Below are positions 34,196-42,418 of a DNA stretch of 64,000 nt, piece after piece. The stretch comes from Flavobacterium undicola (GTDB lineage: Bacteria > Bacteroidota > Bacteroidia > Flavobacteriales > Flavobacteriaceae). Where the stretch lies: assembly GCF_009909155.2 (NCBI RefSeq), contig NZ_JAAAPM020000004.1:124001-188000 (forward strand), given 5' to 3'. The position numbers and the translations under genes are program-made. Below the pieces are notes generated by a model that was given only the letters and a program-made list of their open reading frames with translations, did not search any database and was not told where the DNA came from. How positions within the stretch are numbered: position 1 is the stretch's first letter; each line of letters starts with the position of its first letter.

Positions 34196-34537
34196 ATGAA
34201 ATTAATTATTAGAGTTTTAGTCACTGCTATTTTAGTCCTACTGATTTCACATTTTATGACAGGTGTGCATGTGGCCAGTTTTACTACATCGCTTTTTGTT
34301 GCTATTGTTTTAGGATTGCTTAATATTTTTATTAAACCAATTTTGGTTTTGTTCACTTTGCCTATTACTTTTTTTACGCTGGGATTATTTTTATTAGTCA
34401 TCAATGCTTTGATTATTATACTATGCGATAATATTGTGGGTGGTTTTGATGTGGATACTTTTTTCACGGCTTTGATATTTAGTATTATACTGTCGGTATC
34501 ACAATCTATTGTGAATCTGTTTTTGGGAGACAAATAG
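34196..34537 (+). CDS. Four-helix membrane protein, phage-holin IV/YvlD-like
   Basis: 113 residues with four hydrophobic segments. The pattern GLLNIFIKPILVLFTLPITFFTLGLF is characteristic of the YvlD-like family labelled mycobacterial-type phage holin IV. These are mostly chromosomal house proteins, not phage genes, and no phage genes are nearby. Role unknown; YvlD in Bacillus belongs to a cell-envelope stress group. Single gene, followed by about 90 bp before the metal cluster. Confidence 0.8.
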   Translation: MKLIIRVLVTAILVLLISHFMTGVHVASFTTSLFVAIVLGLLNIFIKPILVLFTLPITFFTLGLFLLVINALIIILCDNIVGGFDVDTFFTALIFSIILSVSQSIVNLFLGDK

Positions 34538-34629
34538 TTGCAGGAATCTATAAAAAAATCATAAATACAAATTGATTTCTCTTTTGACGGAGTAAAATCA
34601 TTAATTTTGTATTCAATAAGGATTTAAAA

Positions 34630-34998
34630 ATGAATAAAATCTACATCATAGTATTTTTGTTACTGGGCTTCTTCTTGATGCCGGGTGCAACTTATGCATG
34701 TGGGTCTGGTTCAGGCAATCATTCCTGTAAAATGGAAATGTCTTCCAAAACAAAGATGAAAGATTGCTGTAGTAAAAAATCAAATTCTAAAGATTCAAAA
34801 GACAAAGGTTGTTCCGGGAAATGCGGACAATCTATGTGTAGTGTTTCTTCGGTAAATATTGGAATCACTTCTTCGATTCAATACGAAATTCTGAATACAG
34901 CTTTTAGCTTTTCAGAAAAAAAACAAAATTTCTCTCATGCTATATCCTTCCCTTCTGATGGATATGTCAGCCTTTGGCTTATTCCTAAAATAGGCTAA
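34630..34998 (+). CDS. Small exported cysteine-rich protein, probable metal binder
   Basis: 122 residues with a signal peptide (ends GATYACG). The mature part contains nine cysteines, including CCSKK, CSGKCG and SMC, and His33, Met and Lys-rich segments, then a Cys-free tail. The composition suggests binding of soft metal ions in the periplasm, but I recognise no named family. It opens a run of six exported metal-binding-like proteins. A -7 box TAATTTTG lies at 34602-34609. Confidence 0.7.
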   Translation: MNKIYIIVFLLLGFFLMPGATYACGSGSGNHSCKMEMSSKTKMKDCCSKKSNSKDSKDKGCSGKCGQSMCSVSSVNIGITSSIQYEILNTAFSFSEKKQNFSHAISFPSDGYVSLWLIPKIG

Positions 34999-35033
34999 TA
35001 TCTTCTCTTGATAGCCATTGGTGTATCAAATTC

Positions 35034-35049
35034 AAAGCAAATTTGCTTT
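35034..35049. promoter_or_regulatory. 16-bp perfect palindrome
   Basis: AAAGCAAATTTGCTTT, perfectly self-complementary, 36 bp after the Cys-rich gene. It is either a weak transcript end or a dimeric regulator site; there is no T-run. Confidence 0.4.
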
Positions 35050-35159
35050 ACAATCATCTTAACTAATTATAATTAAATTATAGCAACTTGTTGTTATTCG
35101 GTTATGTTTTAGTTATTCAATCAAAGATTATTCAATTAAAAATCAAACAGTAAATTTAC

Positions 35160-35180
35160 TTAATCGATAATTTCGATTAA
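35160..35180. promoter_or_regulatory. Inverted repeat, possible operator
   Basis: TTAATCG (35160-35166) and CGATTAA (35174-35180) are separated by 7 bp, 32 bp upstream of the next start codon. The position fits a regulator site, but no protein can be named. Confidence 0.35.
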
Positions 35181-35211
35181 TTATGTTTCTGTTACATAAA
35201 ATGAAATCAAA

Positions 35212-35817
35212 ATGAAAAATATAGTTATCGTATTAAGCATATTCTTTGCAATGTCTAATACAGTTGTAGCACAAAAAGCTACAACAAAGGAAGAATCTAA
35301 AGTAATTTATGTTTGTCCTACGCATGCTGATATGCAGAATTCAAAATCTGGAAAATGTCCGAAATGTGGAATGGAGTTGACAAAAATCACTGAAAAAGTT
35401 GATCTTCATCCTTTAAAAGGAAGCCAGCCTACAAGTAAAGTTGTAGTAAAATATGTTTGTCCAATGGACGGATCTACTTCTGATACCGAAGGGAAATGTT
35501 CTAAATGTGGAATGGAATTGAAAAAAGTCACTGAAAAAATTGATCTCCATCCTTTAAAAGGAAGCCAACCAAAAAGTAAAGTTGTAACAGGATATGTTTG
35601 CCCAATGGATGGTTCTACTTCTGCAATTGGTGGAAAATGTTCTAAATGTGGAACGGGAATGGTGAAAATTACTGAAAAAATTGATCTCCATCCTTTAAAA
35701 GGAAGTCAGCCAAAAAGTAAAGTCGTAACAAAATATGTTTGTCCAATGGATGGATCTGTTTCTGATATCAAAGGTCAATGTCCTAAGTGTGGAATGGAAA
35801 TGACTGAAAAAAAGTAA
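35212..35817 (+). CDS. Heavy-metal-binding protein with four tandem CPMD/KCGM modules
   Basis: 201 residues: a signal peptide (about 1-21), then four tandem modules beginning at Tyr33, Tyr81, Tyr128 and Tyr175 (spacing 48, 47, 47). Each has YVCP, then about 14 residues later CxKCGM, as in heavy-metal-binding (HMBD/YHS-like) domains of copper efflux proteins. Modules 1-3 end in a near-identical linker KIDLHPLKGSQPKSKVV with His and Pro. Module 3 has CGTGM in place of CGM. The DNA of modules 2-4 is almost identical in the linkers, so duplication is recent. Periplasmic metal buffering is inferred. Confidence 0.8.
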   Translation: MKNIVIVLSIFFAMSNTVVAQKATTKEESKVIYVCPTHADMQNSKSGKCPKCGMELTKITEKVDLHPLKGSQPTSKVVVKYVCPMDGSTSDTEGKCSKCGMELKKVTEKIDLHPLKGSQPKSKVVTGYVCPMDGSTSAIGGKCSKCGTGMVKITEKIDLHPLKGSQPKSKVVTKYVCPMDGSVSDIKGQCPKCGMEMTEKK

Positions 35818-35883
35818 AAATCTAACCGCGAATTTTATGAGTTATTATGAACTAATGAAATTCCATAATTTAAAATAAAAAAA

Positions 35884-36264
35884 ATGAAACTACTTATAAA
35901 TTCTGTGATGACAATTGCCTTATTGTTTTCAATAACTTTTGCTAGTGCGCAAATTAAAAACAAAAAAACAGAGACTGTAAAAATTTCAGGTAACTGTGAG
36001 ATGTGTAAAAAGAACATTGAAAAAGCAGGAAATCTTAAAAAAGTAGCTTTAGTAGAATGGGATGTCGATTCTAAAATGGCAAAAATAACTTATGATTCAG
36101 CTAAAACAAATCCGGATGAAATTTTGAGCAGAATTGCCCAAGCTGGTTATGATAGTGAGAAGTTCTCAGCTACCGAAGAGCAATACAAAAAACTCCATAC
36201 TTGTTGTCAATATGATAGAGATAGTGCTGGGACTATTGAAAAGGAAGATAAAAAGCATCACTAA
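35884..36264 (+). CDS. Exported HMA-domain protein (CopZ-like fold)
   Basis: 126 residues with a signal peptide (ends FASAQ). A heavy-metal-associated domain spans about 30-95: strand ETVKISGNCEMCKKNIEKAG (CxxC at Cys40/Cys43 gives the copper site) and EWDVDSKMAKITYDS. A tail adds HTCCQYD and a terminal HH, which may bind a second metal. Cytoplasmic CopZ homologues lack the signal peptide. It is 66 bp after the four-module gene. Metal delivery in the periplasm is inferred. Confidence 0.85.
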   Translation: MKLLINSVMTIALLFSITFASAQIKNKKTETVKISGNCEMCKKNIEKAGNLKKVALVEWDVDSKMAKITYDSAKTNPDEILSRIAQAGYDSEKFSATEEQYKKLHTCCQYDRDSAGTIEKEDKKHH

Positions 36265-36276
36265 TTAGTCAATTAA

Positions 36277-36327
36277 TTTGCTACAGTCTTTAGGTCATTT
36301 TTTATATTCCAAAAAGACTGTAGCAAA
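36277..36327. repeat. 15-bp perfect inverted repeat
   Basis: TTTGCTACAGTCTTT (36277-36291) and its exact complement at 36313-36327 are separated by 21 bases. There is no T-run after the right arm, so an ordinary terminator is doubtful; it may be an mRNA hairpin between two HMA-domain genes. Confidence 0.65.
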
Positions 36328-36353
36328 TAAATGAATATCAAAATTCAAAAGAG

Positions 36354-36878
36354 ATGAAAACAGATATAATAAAAAAACGATTGATTGTCTTAGTAATGTT
36401 ACTGGGCATGATAAATTCGTATGCCCAAATTTCAAAAGCCGAAATCATAGCTACAGGTTTAACCTGTTCGATGTGTTCCAATGCCATTAACAAACAACTT
36501 AAGGCAATGCCAGAGGTTGAAAAAGTAATGATTGATTTGAATAACAATACTTTTGTGGTTAACATTAAGAAAAACAGTGTGATAACTCCGCAACAATTAA
36601 AAGCCAATATTGAAAAAACAGGTTTCTTTGTGGGTTCCATGATTTTGACAATAGATGTAGATAATTTACAACTAAAGGACAATACTAGCTTTAAAAATGA
36701 AAGCGGTACTTATGTTTTTGTAGATGCCAAAGAAAAAATAGCTAATGGAACACTTAGACTGAAAGTATTGAATAGCGGTTTTGTAACTAAAAAAGAGTAC
36801 AAACAATCGGCTAAGATGTTGTCGAAATATTTAGCCTTAGATGCTCAGGAAGGAACTTATTTTGTAAAAACAATATAG
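36354..36878 (+). CDS. Exported two-part protein with an N-terminal HMA domain
   Basis: 174 residues with a signal peptide (ends NSYAQ). An HMA domain spans about 25-95, with CxxC in ATGLTCSMCSNAINKQL. The second half (about 97-174) is a small beta-rich domain (GTYVFVDAKEKIANGTLRLKVLNSGFVTKKEYK) that I do not recognise. The HMA part should bind Cu(I) or a similar ion. The next gene begins at the end of this one (ATG 3 bp after the stop). Confidence 0.8.
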   Translation: MKTDIIKKRLIVLVMLLGMINSYAQISKAEIIATGLTCSMCSNAINKQLKAMPEVEKVMIDLNNNTFVVNIKKNSVITPQQLKANIEKTGFFVGSMILTIDVDNLQLKDNTSFKNESGTYVFVDAKEKIANGTLRLKVLNSGFVTKKEYKQSAKMLSKYLALDAQEGTYFVKTI

Positions 36879-36880
36879 TG

Positions 36881-37684
36881 ATGCGATATTTAATAATCTT
36901 GATGCTGAGTTTATTGTCATTGCAAATTAATGCCCAAGAGTTGTTTGTAATGACCGAACCGGCCAGTAATATGCCTACAGGCTCAATAGGAGTAAGGGAT
37001 ATGAGTCACTTTGCGTTTAAAAAGACTGCGGATTACAATTACCACAATATGCCAGAGTTGATGTGGGGTGTTAACAAAGATTGGATGCTTCATGCTTCGG
37101 CTTTTTTTAGTAATAAACAGGGTAATTTGGTCTTAGAAGGTGGAAGTCTATATGCTAAGTACCGTTTTTTTTCTAGTGATGATCTTCATAGTCATTTTAG
37201 ACTGGCGGCTTATGGAAGAATAAGCACTAATAATGCTTCGATTAATCAGGAAGACATAGAAACGATGGGAATGAATTCAGGTTATGAAATAGGAACTGTT
37301 GCTACCAAATTGATTAATAAAACAGCTTTGAGTGCTAGTGTTAGTTACGAAAGGGCGTTGAATAATCAGGATTATGCTTTTCCAGATGCATTTAGTAATA
37401 GCGCGATGAATTATACTTTTTCGATAGGGCAATTGATGTATCCTAAAAAGTACACTAATTTTAAACAAACAAACATCAATGGAATGTTAGAGTTTTTAGG
37501 GCAACGATTGAACCAAAATGGGAAATCTTATCTAGATGTTGTACCTTCGATTCAGTTTATTTTAAACAGTCAGGCTCGAATAGATTTAGCTTATCGACGC
37601 CAGATATATAGCAATATGGAACGCACAAGTACCAGTGGTATTTTGCTGAAATTTGAGTATACTTTTTTTAATGTAACCAATTAG
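36881..37684 (+). CDS. Outer-membrane barrel protein of the metal cluster
   Basis: 267 residues from ATG 36881; the GTG at 36878 overlaps the previous stop. A signal peptide ends INAQ. The body is beta-strand-rich (LYAKYRFFSSDDLHSHFRLAAYGRIS, LNNQDYAFPDAFSN, SIQFILNSQARIDLAYRRQIY) and ends in an aromatic strand (LLKFEYTFFNV), as in outer-membrane barrels. It is nearly contiguous with the HMA-domain gene and 24 bp before the DUF3347 gene, so it is likely to serve the same metal system. No family name assigned. Confidence 0.7.
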   Translation: MRYLIILMLSLLSLQINAQELFVMTEPASNMPTGSIGVRDMSHFAFKKTADYNYHNMPELMWGVNKDWMLHASAFFSNKQGNLVLEGGSLYAKYRFFSSDDLHSHFRLAAYGRISTNNASINQEDIETMGMNSGYEIGTVATKLINKTALSASVSYERALNNQDYAFPDAFSNSAMNYTFSIGQLMYPKKYTNFKQTNINGMLEFLGQRLNQNGKSYLDVVPSIQFILNSQARIDLAYRRQIYSNMERTSTSGILLKFEYTFFNVTN

Positions 37685-37707
37685 TTTTAATTCTTTTAAA
37701 TTTAAAA

Positions 37708-38409
37708 ATGAAAAAAATAATTCTTTCTTCTGTCTTATTAGCACTTGTGGTGCTAAGTTGTAACCAAAAAAATAAAGAAACAGGAAGCGAAAATGAGCAA
37801 ACGATAGCGCAAAGCGACGAAAAATACAGCTGTCCTATGCATCCTGAAGAAACAGGAAAAAAAGGAGATAGCTGCAAAAAATGCGGAATGGATTTAGAGC
37901 CGGTAAAAGAAGCTCAAGAAGCTCCTGAAGAAAAGATAGAAGAAATTGTCCCGGTAAGCGATGCCGTTAAAGCATCCGTTTCAACCGAAGCGATTATCAA
38001 TGCCTATTTGAAAATTAAAAATGCTTTGGCAAAAGATAATGGTAAAGATGCAGCCGCAGCTTCAACGGATTTTATTAAGGCAGTTTCGGCTACTAATGCT
38101 GATAAAATTGATAAAAAATTAGCGGAAAAGTATTTAAATGTTACTGAAGACGCTAAAAAACAAGCTGGATTGATTGTTTCTAATTCAGGAAAAATTGACC
38201 AGCAAAGAATTTATTTTGCGGTTTTAAGTAAGGATATAACCAGCTTGATTGCCACTTTTGGAAGTAAACAAAAATTGTATCAGGACTATTGCCCAATGTA
38301 TAATGAAGGCAAAAATGGCTACTGGATAAGTGAATTTAAAGTAATCAAGAATCCGTATTATGGTTCAGAAATGCTGGAATGTGGAGGAATGATAAAAGAA
38401 ATTAAATAG
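37708..38409 (+). CDS. DUF3347 lipoprotein with an N-terminal heavy-metal-binding module
   Basis: 233 residues. A lipoprotein signal (LVVLSCNQ, Cys18), then a metal-binding module YSCPMHPEETGKKGDSCKKCGMDLEPV at about 47-75 as in CusB/CusF-type proteins, then a helical DUF3347 domain (about 95-233) ending in the diagnostic YCPMYNEGKNGYWISE and NPYYGSEMLECGG. DUF3347 is often fused to RND membrane-fusion proteins for copper export. No pump is encoded here, so it may deliver or sequester metal. Last gene of the cluster. Confidence 0.88.
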   Translation: MKKIILSSVLLALVVLSCNQKNKETGSENEQTIAQSDEKYSCPMHPEETGKKGDSCKKCGMDLEPVKEAQEAPEEKIEEIVPVSDAVKASVSTEAIINAYLKIKNALAKDNGKDAAAASTDFIKAVSATNADKIDKKLAEKYLNVTEDAKKQAGLIVSNSGKIDQQRIYFAVLSKDITSLIATFGSKQKLYQDYCPMYNEGKNGYWISEFKVIKNPYYGSEMLECGGMIKEIK

Positions 38410-38437
38410 TTTTTTTAAGTATAATATTTTAAAATTT

Positions 38438-38500
38438 AACCATTAAGGTAGTTAAGAAATTAAGCAAAAAACTTAATGACTCTTAGCTGTCTTAATGGTT
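38438..38500. repeat. Inverted repeat with TTAAG-based degenerate units
   Basis: AACCATTAAG (38438-38447) is perfectly complementary to CTTAATGGTT (38491-38500). Between them each arm repeats the unit nTTAAG / CTTAAn every 8-9 bases. It lies 29 bp after the DUF3347 gene. Confidence 0.65.
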
Positions 38501-38551
38501 TTAAAAGATTTAGATGTTTATAGTTTTTTATTATTTTTGAAAAAGATTTAG

Positions 38552-39376
38552 ATGTTGCAACTTTCAGAAATTTGGATTTATCCTGTAAAATCACTGGCAG
38601 GTATTCGTTTAGAGGAATCCCGGGTAACCCAAAGAGGATTGGAATACGACAGACGCTGGATGTTAGTGGATGAGGAAGGTGTTTTTATCAGTCAAAGAAC
38701 ACATCCCAAATTAGCTTTATTTCAGCCAAAAATAGAGAAGGATATTTTTCATATTTCGCATGCTGATTTGTCCAAAGGCAGTGTGTCTTTTTCTCTTTCT
38801 CAGCAAAATAACAATGCACTGTCAGATGTTATGGTTTGGGAAGATTGTGTAGCAGCCGTTGAAGTGGATGCCGAAATTTCGGCTTGGTTTTCGGAAATTC
38901 TGGGCTTTAGCGTTCGATTGGTCTATATGCCTGATGAAAGTCAGCGAAAAGTAGATCCTGATTTTGCCATTTCTCCAACTGATATTACGTCGTTTTCGGA
39001 TGGATTCCCTTTCTTAATTATTGGTCAGTCGTCGTTGGATGATTTGAATTCGCGATTGGCAGAAAATTTGAGTATTCGTCGTTTCCGACCTAATTTTGTT
39101 TTTAGCGGAGGACAAGCCTACGAAGAAGAAAGCTGGAAGGAATTTACTATTGGTACATTGCTATTTTATGGAGTGAAACCCTGTGGGCGCTGTATTATGA
39201 CAACCGTTAATCCCGAAAAAGGAGTTTTCTCGGGTAAGGATCCTTTGTTTACCTTGTCAAAATACAAGAAAGTAGGTGAGAAAGTGATTTTTGGGCAGAA
39301 TGCAATTGCAAAACAGGACGGAAATTTAAAAGTTAGTGATGTTGTTACAGTTGTGAAACACAGTGACTCAAAATAG
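38552..39376 (+). CDS. MOSC-domain protein (YcbX/mARC-like)
   Basis: 274 residues. An N-terminal beta-barrel (LSEIWIYPVKSLAGIRLEE, GLEYDRRWMLVDEEGVFISQR) is followed by a MOSC core with FPFLIIGQSSLDDLNSRL, RRFRPNFVFSGGQAYEEE and the cofactor-ligand cysteine in VKPCGRCIMTTVNPEKG. The family binds molybdenum cofactor and reduces N-hydroxylated compounds. Size is close to YcbX without its ferredoxin domain. Single gene. Confidence 0.9.
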   Translation: MLQLSEIWIYPVKSLAGIRLEESRVTQRGLEYDRRWMLVDEEGVFISQRTHPKLALFQPKIEKDIFHISHADLSKGSVSFSLSQQNNNALSDVMVWEDCVAAVEVDAEISAWFSEILGFSVRLVYMPDESQRKVDPDFAISPTDITSFSDGFPFLIIGQSSLDDLNSRLAENLSIRRFRPNFVFSGGQAYEEESWKEFTIGTLLFYGVKPCGRCIMTTVNPEKGVFSGKDPLFTLSKYKKVGEKVIFGQNAIAKQDGNLKVSDVVTVVKHSDSK

Positions 39377-39461
39377 TTTTGTTTCTTGAGAAAGGCCAGT
39401 TATTTCCAATGAGGATGTTTAAAAAGAAAAAGTAGTATTGTTTTTAATAACGGATGTAATA

Positions 39462-41873
39462 TCAATTTTCTTCATATTCTAAATATATTTTAAAAGTAGA
39501 GCCAATATTTATTTCGCTGTTGACTTCAATTTTACCATTCATGGATTCAATTTGGTTTTTGGTAATAAATAACCCAATCCCCCTGGAATCAGCATGATTA
39601 TGAAACGTTTTATACATTCCAAAAAGCTTCTTTTCGTGTTTTTTTAAATCGATTCCTAAGCCGTTGTCAATAAATTTTAAAATAATGTATTTATCGGTTT
39701 TTTTCGCTTGTATTTTTAAGTAACTATTTCTTTCTTCAGAGCTGTATTTAATAGCATTCGAAATTAGATTCATAATGATGCTATCTAAGTAAGCTGGAAG
39801 TGCTTTGACAGTAGTGTCTTGATTGACTTCGTTTGTAATAGTTATGTTTTGTTTATGAGCCTGAATCATTAGACTGCTAATATTATTTTCAATAACAGGC
39901 TTTAACAAAATGGTTTCCAGTTTTGCTTTAGCAGATAAATTAATTTGAACTACATCGGTTAGATGTTTTATCGTTTCAGAAAGGTTGATAGAGGATTTTT
40001 TTAAATAATCAAAATAGTCAGTTTGGCTAAAATCCGGAAATTCTGATGCAATCAATTCAATTAGAGAGCTGATACCTCCGGAATGTGAGCGTAAATTATG
40101 CGAAACGATATATGCAAAGTTTTTTAGTCTTTTATTTTGAGATTCGGCAATTTCAAGTAGTGTTAGGATTTCTCGTTCTACTTGTTTCATTTGGGTAATA
40201 TCAGTGGCTATTCCAAGAAATCCGGTAATTTCACCTTTTTGCTTAATGGCTGACATAGAAAGTAAAACAGGAAAAGTACTGCCGTCTTTTCGCTTATAAG
40301 TCCATTCTTTGGTTTCTGATTTTCCTTTTCGTACGTTATTTACAAAGATGTTAAGCCCTTCTATTTGTTCGCCTGTTTCCTCAAAATGTTTTTGACCGGC
40401 CTTTATCATTTCCTCGGGAAGGTGAATGAATTGAGGTGTTTCTTTATCAATAAGGTCGTTAGCATTATATCCTAGCAATAGTTCGGCACCTTCATTAAAA
40501 GTTTTAATGATTCCTCTGGTATCCGTCCCAATAATGGCCACTTGCGTGCTGGCATTCATTATGGCTTCATTATAAGCAATCGTATTTTCTAATTGGATTT
40601 CGGTGTTCTTCAGGGATGTAATATCTACAAATTGGGAGATAAAATAGAGGATTTCTCCCTTATTATTTTTAACAATGGAAACCGCAAGAATGATATAAAC
40701 TAATTGTCCGTTTTTATGAAAATATCGTTTTTCGGTAGTATAACTATCTTGTTTACCTTGAATTAGTCTTTTTAGTAAATATAAATCAGTTGTTACATCC
40801 TTAGGATGGGTTATTTTTTTAAAGGTAAGATTCAAAAAATCTTTTTCTTCATATCCTAAAATGGAACAAAGTTTTTTGTTTACTTTAAGCCATTCTCCTT
40901 TATGGTTCAATAACGCCATACCGACAGCTGCATTTTCAAAATTTCCTCTGAAAGCTTCTTCATTTATGCGAAGTTGTTCTTCGATTTTTTTCTTTTCTGT
41001 AATATCTTGGAAAGTTCCTATGAGTTTGATGATTTTATCATTTTCTACCCATGCTTTTCCAGAAGAACGCACCCATTTGAAGTTATTTTTTGCGGTAATA
41101 AAACGACATTCGACATCAAAATCTTCTCCTGTTGCTATGGTGTTTTCAATGGCATTTGTAATGATATGTCTATCATCAGGATGGTAAAATTCAATTGCTT
41201 TTGATTTGTCGTAAATTAAATTATTAGGTACTTCATGAATGTAGTACACTTGGTCTGTCCAAAAGGTGTTACCCGTTATTAAGTCTAATTCCCAGGCGCC
41301 AATATTATTTATTTTTTGACTTTCATTGAATAATGCTGAAATTTTCTTCAAGCTGTTATTTTGTTCTTTTAGCTCAAATGTTTTTTTACGAAGTTCCAAA
41401 AGGTTGATCACTTGACTGGCTAGCATCTTTAAAGACGTAATTTGTTTTTTAGTTAGTGTTTTTGGGGAATCATCTATTACACAAATTGTCCCTAGCGGAA
41501 AACCATTTTCTGTTACCAAAGGCATTCCTGCATAAAAGCTTACTTTTGGATGTCCTGTTACTAAAGGATTGTCATGAAAACGTTCGTCTATAGTCGCGTC
41601 TTCAATAATGAAAATGTCTTTTGGGTGATTGATAGTGTGTGCACAAAAAGCTATTTCTTTGGGAGTTTCACGTTCTTCTAAGCCATGATGTGATAAAAAC
41701 CATTGTTTATCATTCGTAACTAAGCTGATTAAAGAGATTTTGGTATCGCAAATTTGTGCCGCCATTTGAGTCAAAAAATCATAATCTTCCCTTTCTAGCT
41801 CTCCTATTATTTTATAAGAATCCAGTTCTGCAAGTCTTTCTTTTTCATTTTCGGGTATGATTGGCGTTTTCAT
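39462..41873 (-). CDS. Hybrid-free sensor histidine kinase with GAF and three PAS domains
   Basis: 803 residues from ATG 41873 (MKTPIIPENEKERLAELDSY); a longer form from 41930 adds 19 unlikely residues. Domains: GAF about 25-155 (AFCAHTINHPKDIFIIEDA, YAGMPLVTENGFPLGTICVID), PAS about 195-310, PAS about 320-440, PAS about 445-565, then a histidine kinase core with acceptor region FAYIVSHNLRSHSGG and HATPase motifs LISNAIKYSS, DNGLGIDL and RGIGLFITK. It has no membrane segment, so it senses cytosolic or redox signals. No response regulator gene is adjacent. Confidence 0.9.
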   Translation of the reverse strand: MKTPIIPENEKERLAELDSYKIIGELEREDYDFLTQMAAQICDTKISLISLVTNDKQWFLSHHGLEERETPKEIAFCAHTINHPKDIFIIEDATIDERFHDNPLVTGHPKVSFYAGMPLVTENGFPLGTICVIDDSPKTLTKKQITSLKMLASQVINLLELRKKTFELKEQNNSLKKISALFNESQKINNIGAWELDLITGNTFWTDQVYYIHEVPNNLIYDKSKAIEFYHPDDRHIITNAIENTIATGEDFDVECRFITAKNNFKWVRSSGKAWVENDKIIKLIGTFQDITEKKKIEEQLRINEEAFRGNFENAAVGMALLNHKGEWLKVNKKLCSILGYEEKDFLNLTFKKITHPKDVTTDLYLLKRLIQGKQDSYTTEKRYFHKNGQLVYIILAVSIVKNNKGEILYFISQFVDITSLKNTEIQLENTIAYNEAIMNASTQVAIIGTDTRGIIKTFNEGAELLLGYNANDLIDKETPQFIHLPEEMIKAGQKHFEETGEQIEGLNIFVNNVRKGKSETKEWTYKRKDGSTFPVLLSMSAIKQKGEITGFLGIATDITQMKQVEREILTLLEIAESQNKRLKNFAYIVSHNLRSHSGGISSLIELIASEFPDFSQTDYFDYLKKSSINLSETIKHLTDVVQINLSAKAKLETILLKPVIENNISSLMIQAHKQNITITNEVNQDTTVKALPAYLDSIIMNLISNAIKYSSEERNSYLKIQAKKTDKYIILKFIDNGLGIDLKKHEKKLFGMYKTFHNHADSRGIGLFITKNQIESMNGKIEVNSEINIGSTFKIYLEYEEN

Positions 41874-42418
41874 TTTTGTAAATCGGTTAGAATGTGGTTT
41901 GGTTGTGTAAAAGCGAAGACTACATGTCAAGTAGGTTTTTATTTATAAATATATAATTTAATAATAAGAAAGTAAAATTTATTTTGATGATACAGATGAA
42001 ATAAATGTAATACAGAATTGATATGATTGGTAGATTTTTAAAAATAAATCAGCTCGCATACAGAAGTTAAACGAGCCGATTGTAATTTTAGTATTGTTTT
42101 GAATAAGAAAACGTTAGTTTGTAAGTTGATTCTTTTTTCAGGTTTCAATAGGATACTTGGGGCAATTCTATTCTAAACATTAATGGCTATGGTTGTCATA
42201 ATGATTTGAGTAATTTGGTTTTTGTAAAAAAAGAGAATTGTTGTTTATGTGTTTATTCATACGAATTAGGGTCGTGAATTTAAAGTAACTTCTTGTTATC
42301 GATAGTATTACTTTTTTAATTCGATATTTTCATAAAAGGCCTGTTCCAATTGATGCTAAATAAAGGTTTTAAAAAGCATTTAATTCGTTTTCACTGAACG
42401 AGATTAAGCTTCTGCTTT
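41874..42418. other. Gene-free interval between kinase and VOC protein
   Basis: About 545 bp without a credible gene. The only structure I see is an imperfect inverted repeat AATCAGCTCG / CGAGCCGATT at 42047-42056 and 42072-42081, one mismatch. The minus-strand kinase promoter probably lies in the first 80 bp, but no full consensus was found. Confidence 0.5.

Noticed and set aside
34156-34533. Minus-strand frame of 125 residues opposite the YvlD-like gene
   Set aside because: It is the antisense of a clear four-helix membrane protein, with no start or composition support.
34196-34537. A prophage because of a holin-like protein
   Set aside because: The family is mostly chromosomal and no other phage gene is nearby.
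36338-36682. Minus-strand frame of 114 residues opposite the second HMA-domain gene
   Set aside because: It is antisense to a well-supported coding sequence with signal peptide and CxxC motif.
36878-36880. GTG start for the barrel protein of the metal cluster
   Set aside because: It overlaps the stop of the previous gene, and the ATG at 36881 directly follows it.
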